Positions 21,288 through 30,053 of a stretch of DNA of 64,000 nt are shown piece after piece. Under the pieces are notes generated by a model. The model was not told the DNA's origin. It was given only the letters and a program-made list of their open reading frames with translations, and did not search any database. The first letter of the stretch is position 1. Every line of letters begins with the position of its first letter. Source of the DNA: Pseudomonas abietaniphila (GTDB taxonomy: Bacteria; Pseudomonadota; Gammaproteobacteria; Pseudomonadales; Pseudomonadaceae). The position numbers and the translations under genes are program-made. Location of the stretch: positions 335,790-399,789 of the forward strand of contig NZ_FNCO01000005.1 of assembly GCF_900100795.1 (NCBI RefSeq), read 5' to 3'.

Positions 21288-22757
21288 TCAACCTACGCGA
21301 TAGTTCGGCGCTTCCTTGGTGATCTGCACGTCGTGAACGTGAGACTCGGCCATGCCGGCGCCGGTGATGCGGACGAATTCAGGCTTGGTGCGCATTTCCT
21401 GAATGTCGGCGCTGCCGGTGTACCCCATGGAAGAACGCAGGCCGCCCATCAGTTGGTGAACGATGGCAGTCAGCGAACCCTTGTAGGCCACGCGACCTTC
21501 GATACCTTCCGGCACCAGCTTCTCTGCACCTTCCGATGAGTCCTGGAAGTAGCGGTCCGAAGAGCCTTGCGCCTGGGACATTGCACCCAGCGAACCCATG
21601 CCACGGTACGCCTTGTAGGAACGACCCTGGAACAGTTCGATTTCGCCCGGCGCTTCTTCGGTACCGGCGAACATCGAACCCATCATCACGCAGTAGGCAC
21701 CGGCCACGATGGCCTTGGACAGGTCACCGGAGAAGCGGATGCCGCCGTCGGCGATCAGGGGAACGTCGGTGCCTTCGAGCGCCGAGGCAACGTTGGCGAT
21801 GGCGCTGATTTGCGGAACGCCAACGCCGGCTACGATACGCGTGGTGCAGATGGAGCCAGGACCGATGCCGACCTTGACGCCGTCAGCGCCCGCTTCGACC
21901 AGTGCACGTGCAGCAGCGCCGGTGGCGATGTTGCCGCCGATGACCTGGACGTCCGGGAAGTTCTGCTTGACCCAGCGAACGCGGTCGATCACGCCTTTGG
22001 AGTGACCGTGGGCGGTGTCGACGACGATGACGTCAACGCCGGCGGCGACCAGGGCGCTGACGCGCTCGCCGGTGTCTTTACCGGTGCCGACTGCAGCGCC
22101 AACGCGCAGACGACCTTGATCGTCCTTGCTGGCCAGTGGGTAGGCTTTGGATTTCTCGATGTCCTTGACGGTCATCATGCCCTTGAGCGCGAACTTGTCG
22201 TCGACGATCAGGACTTTTTCCAGGCGGTGCTTGTGCAGCAGGTCGCGGACTTCGTATTTGTCGGCGCCTTCGCGAACAGTAACCAGACGCTCTTTGGGCG
22301 TCATCACTTCACGAACAGGGATGTCCATCCGGTTTTCAAAGCGTACGTCACGAGAGGTCACGATGCCGACGAGCTCGCCGTCGTGCAGGACCGGTACACC
22401 GGAAATGTTGTGTTGACGGGTCAGCTCGAACAGATCACGAACGGTGGCATCCGCCTCGATGGTGATCGGGTCCTTGACCACACCCGCTTCGAACTTCTTG
22501 ACCTTGCGCACTTCGGCAGCTTGCTGCTCGACGGTCATGTTCTTGTGGATGATGCCGATGCCGCCTTCCTGAGCCATGGCGATCGCCAGACGGGCTTCAG
22601 TGACGGTGTCCATAGCGGCGGAAACAAGGGGGATGTTCAGTTCGATGCCACGGGTCAATCGGGTTTTCAGACTGACTTCGTTGGGAAGCACCTCGGAATA
22701 ACCGGGCACAAGGAGAATGTCGTCGAATGTAAGGGCTTCTTGGCTGATACGCAGCAT
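21288..22757 (-). CDS. guaB: Inosine-5'-monophosphate dehydrogenase
   Basis: This 489-residue enzyme oxidises IMP to XMP with NAD+, the committed step to guanine nucleotides. The TIM barrel starts [20 protein letters not shown]. Two CBS domains are inserted at about residues 95-205. The active-site loop GPGSICTTR carries the catalytic Cys, and the flap has [10 protein letters not shown]. It is first in guaBA, behind a near-consensus promoter. Confidence 0.98.
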   Translation of the reverse strand: MLRISQEALTFDDILLVPGYSEVLPNEVSLKTRLTRGIELNIPLVSAAMDTVTEARLAIAMAQEGGIGIIHKNMTVEQQAAEVRKVKKFEAGVVKDPITIEADATVRDLFELTRQHNISGVPVLHDGELVGIVTSRDVRFENRMDIPVREVMTPKERLVTVREGADKYEVRDLLHKHRLEKVLIVDDKFALKGMMTVKDIEKSKAYPLASKDDQGRLRVGAAVGTGKDTGERVSALVAAGVDVIVVDTAHGHSKGVIDRVRWVKQNFPDVQVIGGNIATGAAARALVEAGADGVKVGIGPGSICTTRIVAGVGVPQISAIANVASALEGTDVPLIADGGIRFSGDLSKAIVAGAYCVMMGSMFAGTEEAPGEIELFQGRSYKAYRGMGSLGAMSQAQGSSDRYFQDSSEGAEKLVPEGIEGRVAYKGSLTAIVHQLMGGLRSSMGYTGSADIQEMRTKPEFVRITGAGMAESHVHDVQITKEAPNYRVG

Positions 22758-22792
22758 CGCTGGGCTCCCGAGCGGGAAAATGGAAGCGCGCC

Positions 22793-22821
22793 ATTATACC
22801 CAGACACCTGCTCTTGCTCAA
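22793..22821 (-). promoter_or_regulatory. Sigma70 promoter of guaBA
   Basis: On the minus strand TTGAGC (22816-22821) and a perfect TATAAT (22793-22798) are 17 nt apart. The -10 lies about 36 nt upstream of the guaB start codon. Confidence 0.75.
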
Positions 22822-22883
22822 TGTAAAGATCAGTCTATTTAATAATCAGAATGATCGACCCGCTCTATCACCAATTTCTGCAT

Positions 22884-23432
22884 TCATAGGCGAACTTTGA
22901 CGAAGGAAACCGGACGATCCAGACGTTCGGCGAATTCTTCCAGAAAGCTCGCCTTGAAGCCGGCGTCCAGCCAGTCATTGAAAATGAAGCCCAGGTTGGA
23001 AAAGCCGCACGGGTCCAAGAACAGAAAGCCGTTGATGTCGTCTTCATGGCGGCATTCCGGGCAGATGAAGTTGTCGGTGTGGCCCGGCATCCATTCCTCC
23101 AGACTGTCGAACAGCGCTTCACCGATCTCCCGCCGACACTCAGGGCAACCGGCCTCCTCCTTGAAACCCTGCTGCGGGGTATAGATGCAGCGCTTGAGGA
23201 CGATTTCCAGGCCATTCACCGCCTGACCGTAGGGCAATGCATCCGGGTTTTCGACAAAACGCCGCGCGCCGGGTGCGATGGCGTAGGCCATGCGATTGAA
23301 ACTGCGCCCGCAGGTGGTCAGCGACTCTTCCACCACATCCAGCTTCACCAGCCAGCGCAGGATCGCCCGCGCCTTCGCTTCATGCGCAGGAAAGCTGGAG
23401 ATTTGCGGGACGATGATGCTTTGGGTGTTCAT
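22884..23432 (-). CDS. Conserved Pseudomonas protein with two CPECR motifs, function unknown
   Basis: This 182-residue protein has no membrane segment or signal. Two CPECR motifs (at about residues 95 and 125) could bind one zinc ion, framing an acidic EEW segment. I recall homologues in Pseudomonas carrying the name sugar ABC transporter ATPase, but no Walker A or ABC signature is present here, so that name is not supported. It lies upstream of a TauE-type gene on the same strand, with 72 nt between the end of the exporter ORF and this gene's own region. Confidence 0.7.
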   Translation of the reverse strand: MNTQSIIVPQISSFPAHEAKARAILRWLVKLDVVEESLTTCGRSFNRMAYAIAPGARRFVENPDALPYGQAVNGLEIVLKRCIYTPQQGFKEEAGCPECRREIGEALFDSLEEWMPGHTDNFICPECRHEDDINGFLFLDPCGFSNLGFIFNDWLDAGFKASFLEEFAERLDRPVSFVKVRL

Positions 23433-23504
23433 GACGGGCCTGTCTGACGTTTGATCGGGGGCGGCAGCTTAATACCACCGGTGATGACGTCAAGTATGGC
23501 TGCC

Positions 23505-24290
23505 TCAACCGGCAAGATAACGACCGATGAGCGTCATCCCGCTGAGCAGCACCATCCAGGTGACCAGGCGCACGAACATCTCCCGCGACAGGCGCATGAC
23601 CAGACGCCGACCGATCCACGAGCCGATGATCATCGCCGGCAGCAGGCACACTGCAAGCAAGAGCAGGGAGACTTGCGCGTACACGCCTGTGATGACGAAC
23701 AGGCTCAGGCGCACGACGGTGCTGCAACTGATCAGCGCGTTTTGCGTGGCGCGGGCCTGTGTCTTGTCGGTCAGGCGGCCGTTGAGGTAGATCGCATATA
23801 AAAAGCCGCCACTACCAAACAACGCACCGAACAACCCACCCACGGTGCCCATCGGAATCGACCAGCCTGCCGACAGCTGGGTTGGGCGCACCTTCACGGC
23901 AAGGCTGTAAACCGAATAACCGATCAGAAACAAGCCCATTAGTAGCAGCAGCACGTCAGACTTGAGGTTGAGCAAGAACAGCACACCGAGCGTACAACCC
24001 ACCGCCATGCACGGCACCATGCGCAGCAACTCGGCGCGCACCACCGATTGCCGGGACGGCAGTAGATGACTAAACGCGGCAAGGAAATCCAGCATCACCA
24101 GCAGCGGGATGATTCGCGACAACGGCATGAAGTGAATCAGGACGGGGCCCGCCACCAGTGCAGTTCCGAAACCGGCGATGGCGAACACCAGATAGGCGGC
24201 GATAACGCCGGTCTCTATAAACAGCCAGTCGGTCGGGCTCAACCCCAACTGAGTGAAAGCACCCGACAACTCGGTGAGGGTGGTGAGCAT
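23505..24290 (-). CDS. TauE/SafE-family sulfite or organosulfonate exporter
   Basis: This 261-residue membrane protein has about eight helices in two repeats, with the family feature IAGFGTALVAGPVLIHF in the first and GGLFGALFGSGGFLYAIYL in the second. TauE/SafE proteins move sulfite, sulfoacetate or related anions; the substrate here is unknown. The ATG at 24290 gives a normal N-terminus (MLTTLTELSG). The 55 upstream in-frame codons read through a REPIN and are not coding. Confidence 0.88.
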   Translation of the reverse strand: MLTTLTELSGAFTQLGLSPTDWLFIETGVIAAYLVFAIAGFGTALVAGPVLIHFMPLSRIIPLLVMLDFLAAFSHLLPSRQSVVRAELLRMVPCMAVGCTLGVLFLLNLKSDVLLLLMGLFLIGYSVYSLAVKVRPTQLSAGWSIPMGTVGGLFGALFGSGGFLYAIYLNGRLTDKTQARATQNALISCSTVVRLSLFVITGVYAQVSLLLLAVCLLPAMIIGSWIGRRLVMRLSREMFVRLVTWMVLLSGMTLIGRYLAG

Positions 24291-24327
24291 TGTATTTCCG
24301 TAGCGGGTAAAGTCGGCACAGCATACT

Positions 24328-24424
24328 GTAGGAGCGGGCGTGCTCGCGATTGTGTTGAGCCTGTGAATCAAGGGGTGTCTGACATACCGCATTCGCGGCC
24401 GTCGTAACCTCCGACTGCTCCTAC
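24328..24424. repeat. REPIN-like element, divergent family
   Basis: GTAGGAGCGGGCGTGCTCGC (from 24328) and an inverted partner ending GACTGCTCCTAC (to 24424) face each other. The right arm is longer and contains GGCCGTCGTAACCTCCGAC, a variant common in Pseudomonas REPs. It fills the gap between the TauE-type gene and xseA. Confidence 0.7.
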
Positions 24425-24484
24425 AGGGTCCGCGGCGGCCGCTGATACACGACATCGCCAGCTAATGCCTTTATCATGCGCGGC

Positions 24485-25864
24485 ATGATCAAAGACCCCT
24501 TCGCAAGACTCGGCCTTGACCGGGAAGTCCTCACTGTCAGCCAGCTCAACGGCCGCGCGCGCGTGCTGCTGGAGGATGTTTTCGCCAGCATCTGGGTCGA
24601 GGGGGAGATTTCCAACCTGTCGCGCCCGGCGTCCGGTCACGTGTACTTCACGCTCAAGGACACAGGCGCCCAAGTGCGTTGCGCGTTGTTCCGCAGCAAC
24701 GCCGCGCGCGTGCGCCAGGCGCTGAAAGACGGACTGGCGGTGAAGGTGCGGGGCAAGGTTTCGCTGTTTGAAGGTCGCGGCGACTATCAGTTGATCCTCG
24801 ACACTGTCGAACCCGCAGGTGACGGTGCCCTGAGGCTGGCGTTTGATGCACTGAAAGAAAAACTCAGCGCGGAAGGACTGTTCGGCGCCGAGCGCAAAGT
24901 CGCCCTGCCCTTGCACCCTCAACGGATCGGCATCATCAGTTCGCCGACCGGCGCCGTGATTCGCGACATCATTAGCGTGTTTCGCCGTCGCGCGCCGCAG
25001 GTGGAACTGACACTGATTCCCACCGCCGTCCAGGGCCGCGAAGCCATCAACCAGATCGTTCGTGCGCTGAAACTGGCCGACGCTCGCGGCTTCGACGCCT
25101 TGATCCTCGCCCGTGGCGGCGGCTCGCTGGAAGATTTGTGGTGCTTCAACGAAGAAGCCGTCGCCCGCGCCATCGACGCGTGCGTGACGCCGATCGTCAG
25201 CGCGGTCGGTCACGAAACCGACGTGTCCATCAGTGACTTCGTCGCCGACGTTCGCGCGCCCACACCCTCCGCTGCGGCAGAACTCTTGGCACCCGATTCC
25301 AGCGACCTGCACCGTCGCGTCGACAGCCTGCAACGGCGGTTGATCAGCCGTATGCAGGATCGCCTGATGCGCGAGCGACTGCGCCTGGACGGCATCTCAC
25401 GGCGCTTGCGTCATCCGGGTGAACGTCTGCGCCAGCGCGCTCAACGCCTGGACGATCTGGACATGCGCATGCGTCGTGCCTTCGAGCAGCAGATGCACAA
25501 ACGTCAGGTGCGCATGAGCCACCTGGAAAGCCGTCTGGCCGCGCAACATCCAGGACGCACGCTGGCGTTCCTGCGCCAGCGACTGGAGGTACTGGCCGAA
25601 CGGCTGCCGCGTGCGATCAGGGAAAACCTCAAGACCCGCCACCTGCAGCTGCAAACGCAGGTGCAGACACTCAACGTGGTGAGCCCATTGGCGACGCTGG
25701 GACGCGGTTACAGCATTCTGCTGGACGAGCGTGGCAAGGCGATCCGGACCGCCGAACAGACTCACACCGGCCAGCGCCTCACCGCGAAACTGGCCGAAGG
25801 CGAACTGCACGTGCGCGTTGAAGACAACCACCTGACGCCCGTCACCCTTTCTCTTCTGGATTGA
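24485..25864 (+). CDS. xseA: Exodeoxyribonuclease VII large subunit
   Basis: This 459-residue protein has an N-terminal OB-fold (VSQLNGRARVLLEDVFASIW), the catalytic core with GIISSPTGAVIRDI and LILARGGGSLEDLWCFN and the region SAVGHETDVSISDFVAD, then a long Arg-rich coiled coil (about 280-400). With XseB it degrades single-stranded DNA to oligonucleotides. The ATG at 24485 gives the usual N-terminus; another lies 9 nt upstream. It abuts the M23 peptidase gene with only 3 nt between them. Confidence 0.97.
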   Translation: MIKDPFARLGLDREVLTVSQLNGRARVLLEDVFASIWVEGEISNLSRPASGHVYFTLKDTGAQVRCALFRSNAARVRQALKDGLAVKVRGKVSLFEGRGDYQLILDTVEPAGDGALRLAFDALKEKLSAEGLFGAERKVALPLHPQRIGIISSPTGAVIRDIISVFRRRAPQVELTLIPTAVQGREAINQIVRALKLADARGFDALILARGGGSLEDLWCFNEEAVARAIDACVTPIVSAVGHETDVSISDFVADVRAPTPSAAAELLAPDSSDLHRRVDSLQRRLISRMQDRLMRERLRLDGISRRLRHPGERLRQRAQRLDDLDMRMRRAFEQQMHKRQVRMSHLESRLAAQHPGRTLAFLRQRLEVLAERLPRAIRENLKTRHLQLQTQVQTLNVVSPLATLGRGYSILLDERGKAIRTAEQTHTGQRLTAKLAEGELHVRVEDNHLTPVTLSLLD

Positions 25865-25867
25865 CCG

Positions 25868-26710
25868 ATGCTGCCCTTGATCTCCCGTTCCCTGGCTGGC
25901 GTCGCGCTGGCCCTCTGCGTGACGCTGCCCGCTCACGCCGACAGCTACATTTCTCGCCTGCTGAACAAGCCCGTGCCCGGTGGCGTGGCGGTGGTTGATC
26001 TCGGTCCGGCCGCTCAGGCGCCAAAAGCAACCTGGCAGGGCAAGCCGGTGCTCGTGGTCAAGGATCAGGACGCCCGCTGGCTGGCCATTGTCGGCATCCC
26101 CCTGACGATCAAGCCCGGCACGTCCCAGCAGGTGAACAGCGGGGGTCGCTCTTTGCCGTTTGTCGTCGCCAGCAAGAAATACCCCGAGCAGCACATCACC
26201 CTGAAGAACAAGCGTCAGGTCAATCCAAACCCGGATGACCTCAAGCGCATCGAACAGGAACTGGACGTGCAAGTGCGCGCCTACCGAAGCTTCACGCCGG
26301 GCACGCCGAGCAACCTGTTGCTTGACAAACCGGTCGACGGCCCGCTGTCGAGCAAGTTCGGCGTGCGCCGTTTCTTCAACGGTGAGGAGCGCAACCCGCA
26401 TGCGGGTCTGGATTTCGCCGTCCCTGCAGGTACACCGATCAAGTCACCCGCTGCGGGCAAGGTCATCCTGATCGGCAATTACTTCTTCAACGGCAACACG
26501 GTGTTCGTCGATCACGGGCAGGGCTTCATCAGCATGTTCTGCCACATGTCGAAAATCGACGTGAAAGTCGGCGATGCCGTACCTCGGGGCGGCGTGGTAG
26601 GTCGCGTCGGTTCGACCGGTCGCGCAACGGGCCCGCACATGCACTGGAACGTCAGCCTGAACGATGCGCGCGTGGACCCGGCGATTTTTATCAATGCGTT
26701 TCAGCCGTAG
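25868..26710 (+). CDS. Exported M23 family metallopeptidase
   Basis: This 280-residue protein has a signal peptide (1-24, cleaved near AHA|D). An N-terminal beta-rich domain is followed by a LytM/M23 domain (about 155-275) with the zinc ligands in NPHAGLDFAVP and HMHWNVS. All ligands are present, so it may be an active DD-endopeptidase on peptidoglycan rather than a degenerate EnvC-like activator. It starts 3 nt after xseA and is probably co-transcribed. Confidence 0.92.
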   Translation: MLPLISRSLAGVALALCVTLPAHADSYISRLLNKPVPGGVAVVDLGPAAQAPKATWQGKPVLVVKDQDARWLAIVGIPLTIKPGTSQQVNSGGRSLPFVVASKKYPEQHITLKNKRQVNPNPDDLKRIEQELDVQVRAYRSFTPGTPSNLLLDKPVDGPLSSKFGVRRFFNGEERNPHAGLDFAVPAGTPIKSPAAGKVILIGNYFFNGNTVFVDHGQGFISMFCHMSKIDVKVGDAVPRGGVVGRVGSTGRATGPHMHWNVSLNDARVDPAIFINAFQP

Positions 26711-26737
26711 GCCCAGGGATTTGCTGGTCTGAACCCT

Positions 26738-26825
26738 GTAGGAGCACGATTGCCCGCGATTGCGATACGTCAAGTCAGCCGAGTACTGGCCGACAAAATG
26801 CAATCGCGGGCAAGCGCGCTCCTAC
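26738..26825. repeat. REPIN, family 1 (second copy)
   Basis: GTAGGAGCACGATTGCCCGC (from 26738) is paired with the inverted copy GCAATCGCGGGCAAGCGCGC ending CTCCTAC at 26825. The left arm has two differences from the copy at 6006. It occupies the first part of the 435-nt gap before leuA. Confidence 0.88.
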
Positions 26826-26984
26826 CATTGGCCGAGTTGCGCAGACTGAAACAGCCGGGCAATAAAATCGCAAAAAACCAAGATATCCAGCCGATAAATC
26901 TCATGAGCTTCGGGCTATCGAAAACTTCTCCCAATTTTTTTCAACTGCTTGCCACCTTTCACCCCATTGGTTACGGTTGAGCAC

Positions 26985-27062
26985 ATGAAAGCCTCTCAAA
27001 CCCTCATTCTGCTGCGTCAACATCGCTGCCTCAGTCTCGTCAGTGCACGACTGCCAGGCTAA
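26985..27062 (+). CDS. Candidate leucine-rich leader peptide upstream of leuA
   Basis: A 25-codon ORF in the leuA leader reads MKASQTLILLRQHRCLSLVS and then ARLPG. Six of 25 residues are Leu, with clusters LILL and LSLV, as expected of a leader that senses leucyl-tRNA. A hairpin (27102-27119) follows, but it has no T-run, so a classic terminator-attenuator is not evident. The ribosome site is weak (GTTGAG). Apart from the REPIN, nothing else was seen in the 26711-27145 gap. Confidence 0.45.
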   Translation: MKASQTLILLRQHRCLSLVSARLPG

Positions 27063-27101
27063 ATCGCGGTGCCTCGACGCTACACCTCGCATTTATCGGC
27101 T

Positions 27102-27119
27102 GGCCGACTTCTCTCGGCC
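27102..27119 (+). promoter_or_regulatory. Hairpin between the leader ORF and leuA
   Basis: GGCCGA (27102-27107) and TCGGCC (27114-27119) pair across a 6-nt loop, about 13 nt before the leuA Shine-Dalgarno. An overlapping TCGGC at 27096-27100 could compete for GCCGA, giving alternative folds. No U-tract follows. Confidence 0.4.
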
Positions 27120-27145
27120 CTGAGTACAAATAAAGGACTGTTCCC

Positions 27146-28831
27146 ATGACCATGCTCAAAGATCCCTCGCAGAAGTACCGTGCGTTTCCAGTCATCGACC
27201 TGCCTGACCGCACCTGGCCTTCCAAGACCATTACCGAGGTGCCGATCTGGTGCAGTTCCGACCTGCGTGACGGTAACCAGTCGCTGATCGAGCCAATGGA
27301 TTCGGTCAAGAAGCTGCGTTTCTGGAAGACGCTGGTACAAGTCGGTGTGAAAGAAATCGAAGCCTCGTTCCCGGCGGCGTCCCAGACCGACTTCGACTTC
27401 GTGCGTACGCTGATCGAAGACGGCCACATCCCGGATGACACCACCATTCAGGTGCTGACCCAGGGTCGTGAGGACCTGATCGAGCGCACCTTCGAATCCC
27501 TGCGCGGCGCCAAGAAAGCCATCGTCCACCTGTACAACGCCACCTCCCCGTCCTTCCGTCGTATCGTCTTCAATCAGGATAAAGATGGGATCAAGGCCAT
27601 TGCGGTCAATGCCGCCAAGCTGTTCGTCAAATACGCCGCACAGCAGCCGCAAACCCAGTGGCAGTTCGAGTACTCGCCTGAAACCTTCAGCGCCACCGAG
27701 CTGGATTTCGCCAAGGAAGTCTGTGACGCGGTGATCGAAGTGTGGAACGCCACGCCACAGAACAAGGTGATCCTCAACCTGCCGGCCACCGTGGAAGTCG
27801 CCACCCCGAATATCTATGCCGACCAGATCGAGTGGTTCTGCCGCAACATCAGCCGTCGTGACAGCGTGATCATCAGCCTGCACACCCACAACGATCGTGG
27901 CACTGGCGTGGCAGCGACCGAACTGGGCCTGATGGCCGGTGCAGATCGCGTCGAAGGCTGCCTGTTCGGCAACGGCGAACGTACCGGTAACGTCGACCTG
28001 GTAACGGTCGCGCTGAACATGTACACCCAAGGCCTGAACCCGCAGCTGGACTTCTCCGACATCGACGGCGTGCGCAAGGTCGTGGAGGAGTGCAACCAGA
28101 TTCCGGTTCACCCGCGTCATCCGTATGTCGGCGACCTGGTCCACACCGCGTTCTCCGGCTCCCACCAGGACGCCATCCGCAAAGGTTTTGCCCAGCAGAA
28201 GGAAGGCACACTGTGGGAAGTCCCTTACCTGCCCATCGACCCGGCCGACATTGGCCGCAGCTACGAGGCGGTGATTCGGGTCAACAGCCAGTCCGGCAAA
28301 GGCGGTATTACCTACCTGTTGGAACAGGAATACGGCATCTCCCTGCCACGTCGCATGCAGATCGAATTCAGCCAGGTGGTACAAGGCGAAACCGACCGTC
28401 TGGGCCTGGAAATGAGCGCTGAGCAGATCTACTCGCTGTTCAAGCGCGAATACCTGCAAGCCAACAAACCTTATGCATTGGTGAGCCATCGTCTGCAGGA
28501 AGAAAACGGCCACAGCGCAGTGGAAGTCGAAGTCACCGGCAAAAGCGACAGCGAGACCAACCTGCACTGGCGCGGTAAGGGCAACGGTGCGCTGGAAGCA
28601 CTGGTGGCCGGCTTGCCAGTCAGCGCAGAGATCATGGACTACAACGAGCACGCCATCGGCGCAGGCACCACCGCCAAGGCCGCTGCCTACATCGAACTGC
28701 GTGTGAACGGCGAGCGTGCGGTACACGGCGTGGGCATCGATGAAAACATCACCACCGCCAGCTTCAAAGCCCTGTTCAGCGCACTGAACCGTGCATTGTC
28801 CCAAGCGGAGGACGCTGCGAAAGCCGCGTGA
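27146..28831 (+). CDS. leuA: 2-isopropylmalate synthase
   Basis: This 561-residue enzyme condenses acetyl-CoA with 2-ketoisovalerate in the first step of leucine synthesis. It is the long (type 2) form starting [15 protein letters not shown]. The catalytic barrel has [15 protein letters not shown] and [20 protein letters not shown] (metal-site HTHND). The C-terminal regulatory domain, about residues 430-555, is where leucine feedback acts in this family. The ATG has AAAGGA upstream. It is monocistronic. Confidence 0.97.
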   Translation: MTMLKDPSQKYRAFPVIDLPDRTWPSKTITEVPIWCSSDLRDGNQSLIEPMDSVKKLRFWKTLVQVGVKEIEASFPAASQTDFDFVRTLIEDGHIPDDTTIQVLTQGREDLIERTFESLRGAKKAIVHLYNATSPSFRRIVFNQDKDGIKAIAVNAAKLFVKYAAQQPQTQWQFEYSPETFSATELDFAKEVCDAVIEVWNATPQNKVILNLPATVEVATPNIYADQIEWFCRNISRRDSVIISLHTHNDRGTGVAATELGLMAGADRVEGCLFGNGERTGNVDLVTVALNMYTQGLNPQLDFSDIDGVRKVVEECNQIPVHPRHPYVGDLVHTAFSGSHQDAIRKGFAQQKEGTLWEVPYLPIDPADIGRSYEAVIRVNSQSGKGGITYLLEQEYGISLPRRMQIEFSQVVQGETDRLGLEMSAEQIYSLFKREYLQANKPYALVSHRLQEENGHSAVEVEVTGKSDSETNLHWRGKGNGALEALVAGLPVSAEIMDYNEHAIGAGTTAKAAAYIELRVNGERAVHGVGIDENITTASFKALFSALNRALSQAEDAAKAA

Positions 28832-28858
28832 TCTGAAGCCCGATTTTGCCCCTTGTGT

Positions 28859-28934
28859 GCGAATTCATTCGCGATGCGGTGTTCAAGACGATACAGATTC
28901 GTCGACTGGACTGGCCTCTCGCGAATGAGTTCGC
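28859..28934. repeat. REPIN-like inverted pair, family 2
   Basis: GCGAATTCATTCGCGA (28859-28874) and TCGCGAATGAGTTCGC (28919-28934) are reverse complements with one mismatch, around a 44-nt spacer. This is a REP family distinct from the GTAGGAGCG class. Confidence 0.75.
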
Positions 28935-28983
28935 TCCCGCAGAGCCGAAACAACCGCTCAGATAACCGTTATATACGCGCTAC

Positions 28984-29023
28984 AAAAAAGGCCCTGAAGT
29001 GCAGACTTCAGGGCCTTTTTTTG
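28984..29023. terminator. Bidirectional terminator between leuA and the FlxA-like genes
   Basis: GGCCCTGAAGT (28990-29000) and ACTTCAGGGCC (29005-29015) form an 11-bp stem with an A-run on the left and T-run on the right, serving both convergent transcripts. Confidence 0.9.
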
Positions 29024-29038
29024 TTCGCGCCGATTAGA

Positions 29039-29446
29039 TCACGCGGTGGTTTTGACTGTGCCTTTCATCAATTCCAGCAGCGCGGCCTGCTGCGCGCTCA
29101 GTTGCGCCATCGTGCCGGAAATCTGCTGTTGGATGGCCAGCACCTGCGTGGCCTTCTCTTGATCAGGCGCCTTGCTGTTCTGAGCGACGGCCAATTGCTG
29201 CTGCTGTTGCTGGAGGATCTTCTGGGTCTGCTTGATCTGCTCCTGCAACTGCTTGATGGCCTGCTCTTGCGGCGTACCGCCGCTCTCCGCCTCGCCGGAC
29301 TTGGAAGCGCCTGGCGATTGATACACATTGCCGCGCAGATTCACGCTGGCGGTCGTGGCATCGCTTTGGGTGGACTCATCATTCTTGAAGCCAGCCGTGA
29401 ACACGCTGGAGTAAGCACTCAACGAACTGGTGTTGATAGTGGTCAT
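29039..29446 (-). CDS. FlxA-like coiled-coil protein, copy A
   Basis: This 135-residue protein starts MTTINTSSLSAYSSVFT. A low-complexity linker leads to a Gln-rich coiled coil (about residues 60-130, IKQLQEQIKQTQKILQQQQQ) like the FlxA family, whose function is unknown. No signal peptide is present. A perfect AGGAG lies 7 nt before the ATG, and the in-frame extension upstream is not supported. It lies downstream of a paralogue on the same strand (120-nt gap). Confidence 0.75.
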   Translation of the reverse strand: MTTINTSSLSAYSSVFTAGFKNDESTQSDATTASVNLRGNVYQSPGASKSGEAESGGTPQEQAIKQLQEQIKQTQKILQQQQQQLAVAQNSKAPDQEKATQVLAIQQQISGTMAQLSAQQAALLELMKGTVKTTA

Positions 29447-29520
29447 GATCAAACTCCTGTTTAGTGCACTTTGTATCGGCCGGCTTACACAGAACTGAAG
29501 TTCGTCTTTCATGCGCGCAC

Positions 29521-29556
29521 AGAAGCGCCCCACGGCGTCAACCGTGGAGCGCTTCT
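29521..29556 (-). terminator. Long hairpin after the second FlxA-like gene
   Basis: AGAAGCGC (29521-29528) and CCACGG pair with CCGTGG and GCGCTTCT (29549-29556) with one internal mismatch. It lies just after the stop at 29567 on the minus strand but lacks a clear T-run. It may be a weak terminator or a transcript-end stabiliser. Confidence 0.45.
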
Positions 29557-29566
29557 CGTCAACGTG

Positions 29567-29995
29567 TCAGGCGGTGGTGTTGATGCTGCCGGACTTCTGC
29601 AGTTGCACCAGCGCCGCTTCTTGAGTGGCCAGGCTGGCGGTGGTCGTCGAAATCTGGCCTTGAATGGCCATCACGCGCTGGGATTTTTCTTCGTCGGAGC
29701 CTTTGCTCGCCTGAGCCGCAGCCAGTTGCTGTTCTTGCTCCTGCAAGCGTTTCTCGGTTTCTTTGATCTGCTGCTCAAGCTTCTCGATCGCCTGCTCGCT
29801 TTCGCTGGATGAGTCCGAGCTGCCGCTGGCGCCGCCTGCAGCCGGTGCACCGCCTGCACCGCCCGAGGCCGAGGTCGAAGCAGCCGTGGTCGACGTGTCG
29901 TCGCTGTCGGCCGTCGCGGTCGTGGTGTCTTTCTTGACGGCGACGGTGAAGGTGCTGGAGTACGAAGTGAGTGAGGACGCGTTGATGGTGGTCAT
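29567..29995 (-). CDS. FlxA-like coiled-coil protein, copy B
   Basis: This 142-residue paralogue of copy A starts MTTINASSLTSYSSTFTVAV. Its linker (about residues 22-60) is almost entirely Ser/Thr/Gly/Ala, then a Gln/Glu coiled coil (IEKLEQQIKETEKRLQEQEQ) and a conserved tail (QISTTTASLATQEAALVQLQ). AGGAG lies 6 nt before the ATG. The shared N-terminal MTTIN.SSL..YSS.FT and conserved coiled coil, with diverged linkers, point to an old tandem duplication. Confidence 0.75.
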   Translation of the reverse strand: MTTINASSLTSYSSTFTVAVKKDTTTATADSDDTSTTAASTSASGGAGGAPAAGGASGSSDSSSESEQAIEKLEQQIKETEKRLQEQEQQLAAAQASKGSDEEKSQRVMAIQGQISTTTASLATQEAALVQLQKSGSINTTA

Positions 29996-30053
29996 ACCGA
30001 TCTCCTGTTTTGGTACAACGCTATCGACCGAGCCCCCCTCAAACTCTATGAAC

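Noticed and set aside
24291..24455. 55-codon N-terminal extension of the TauE-type protein
   Set aside because: It reads through a REPIN-like element and is Arg/Pro-rich, unlike a membrane protein start.
27080..28804. 574-codon frame antisense to leuA
   Set aside because: Shadow of leuA; biased composition and no motifs.
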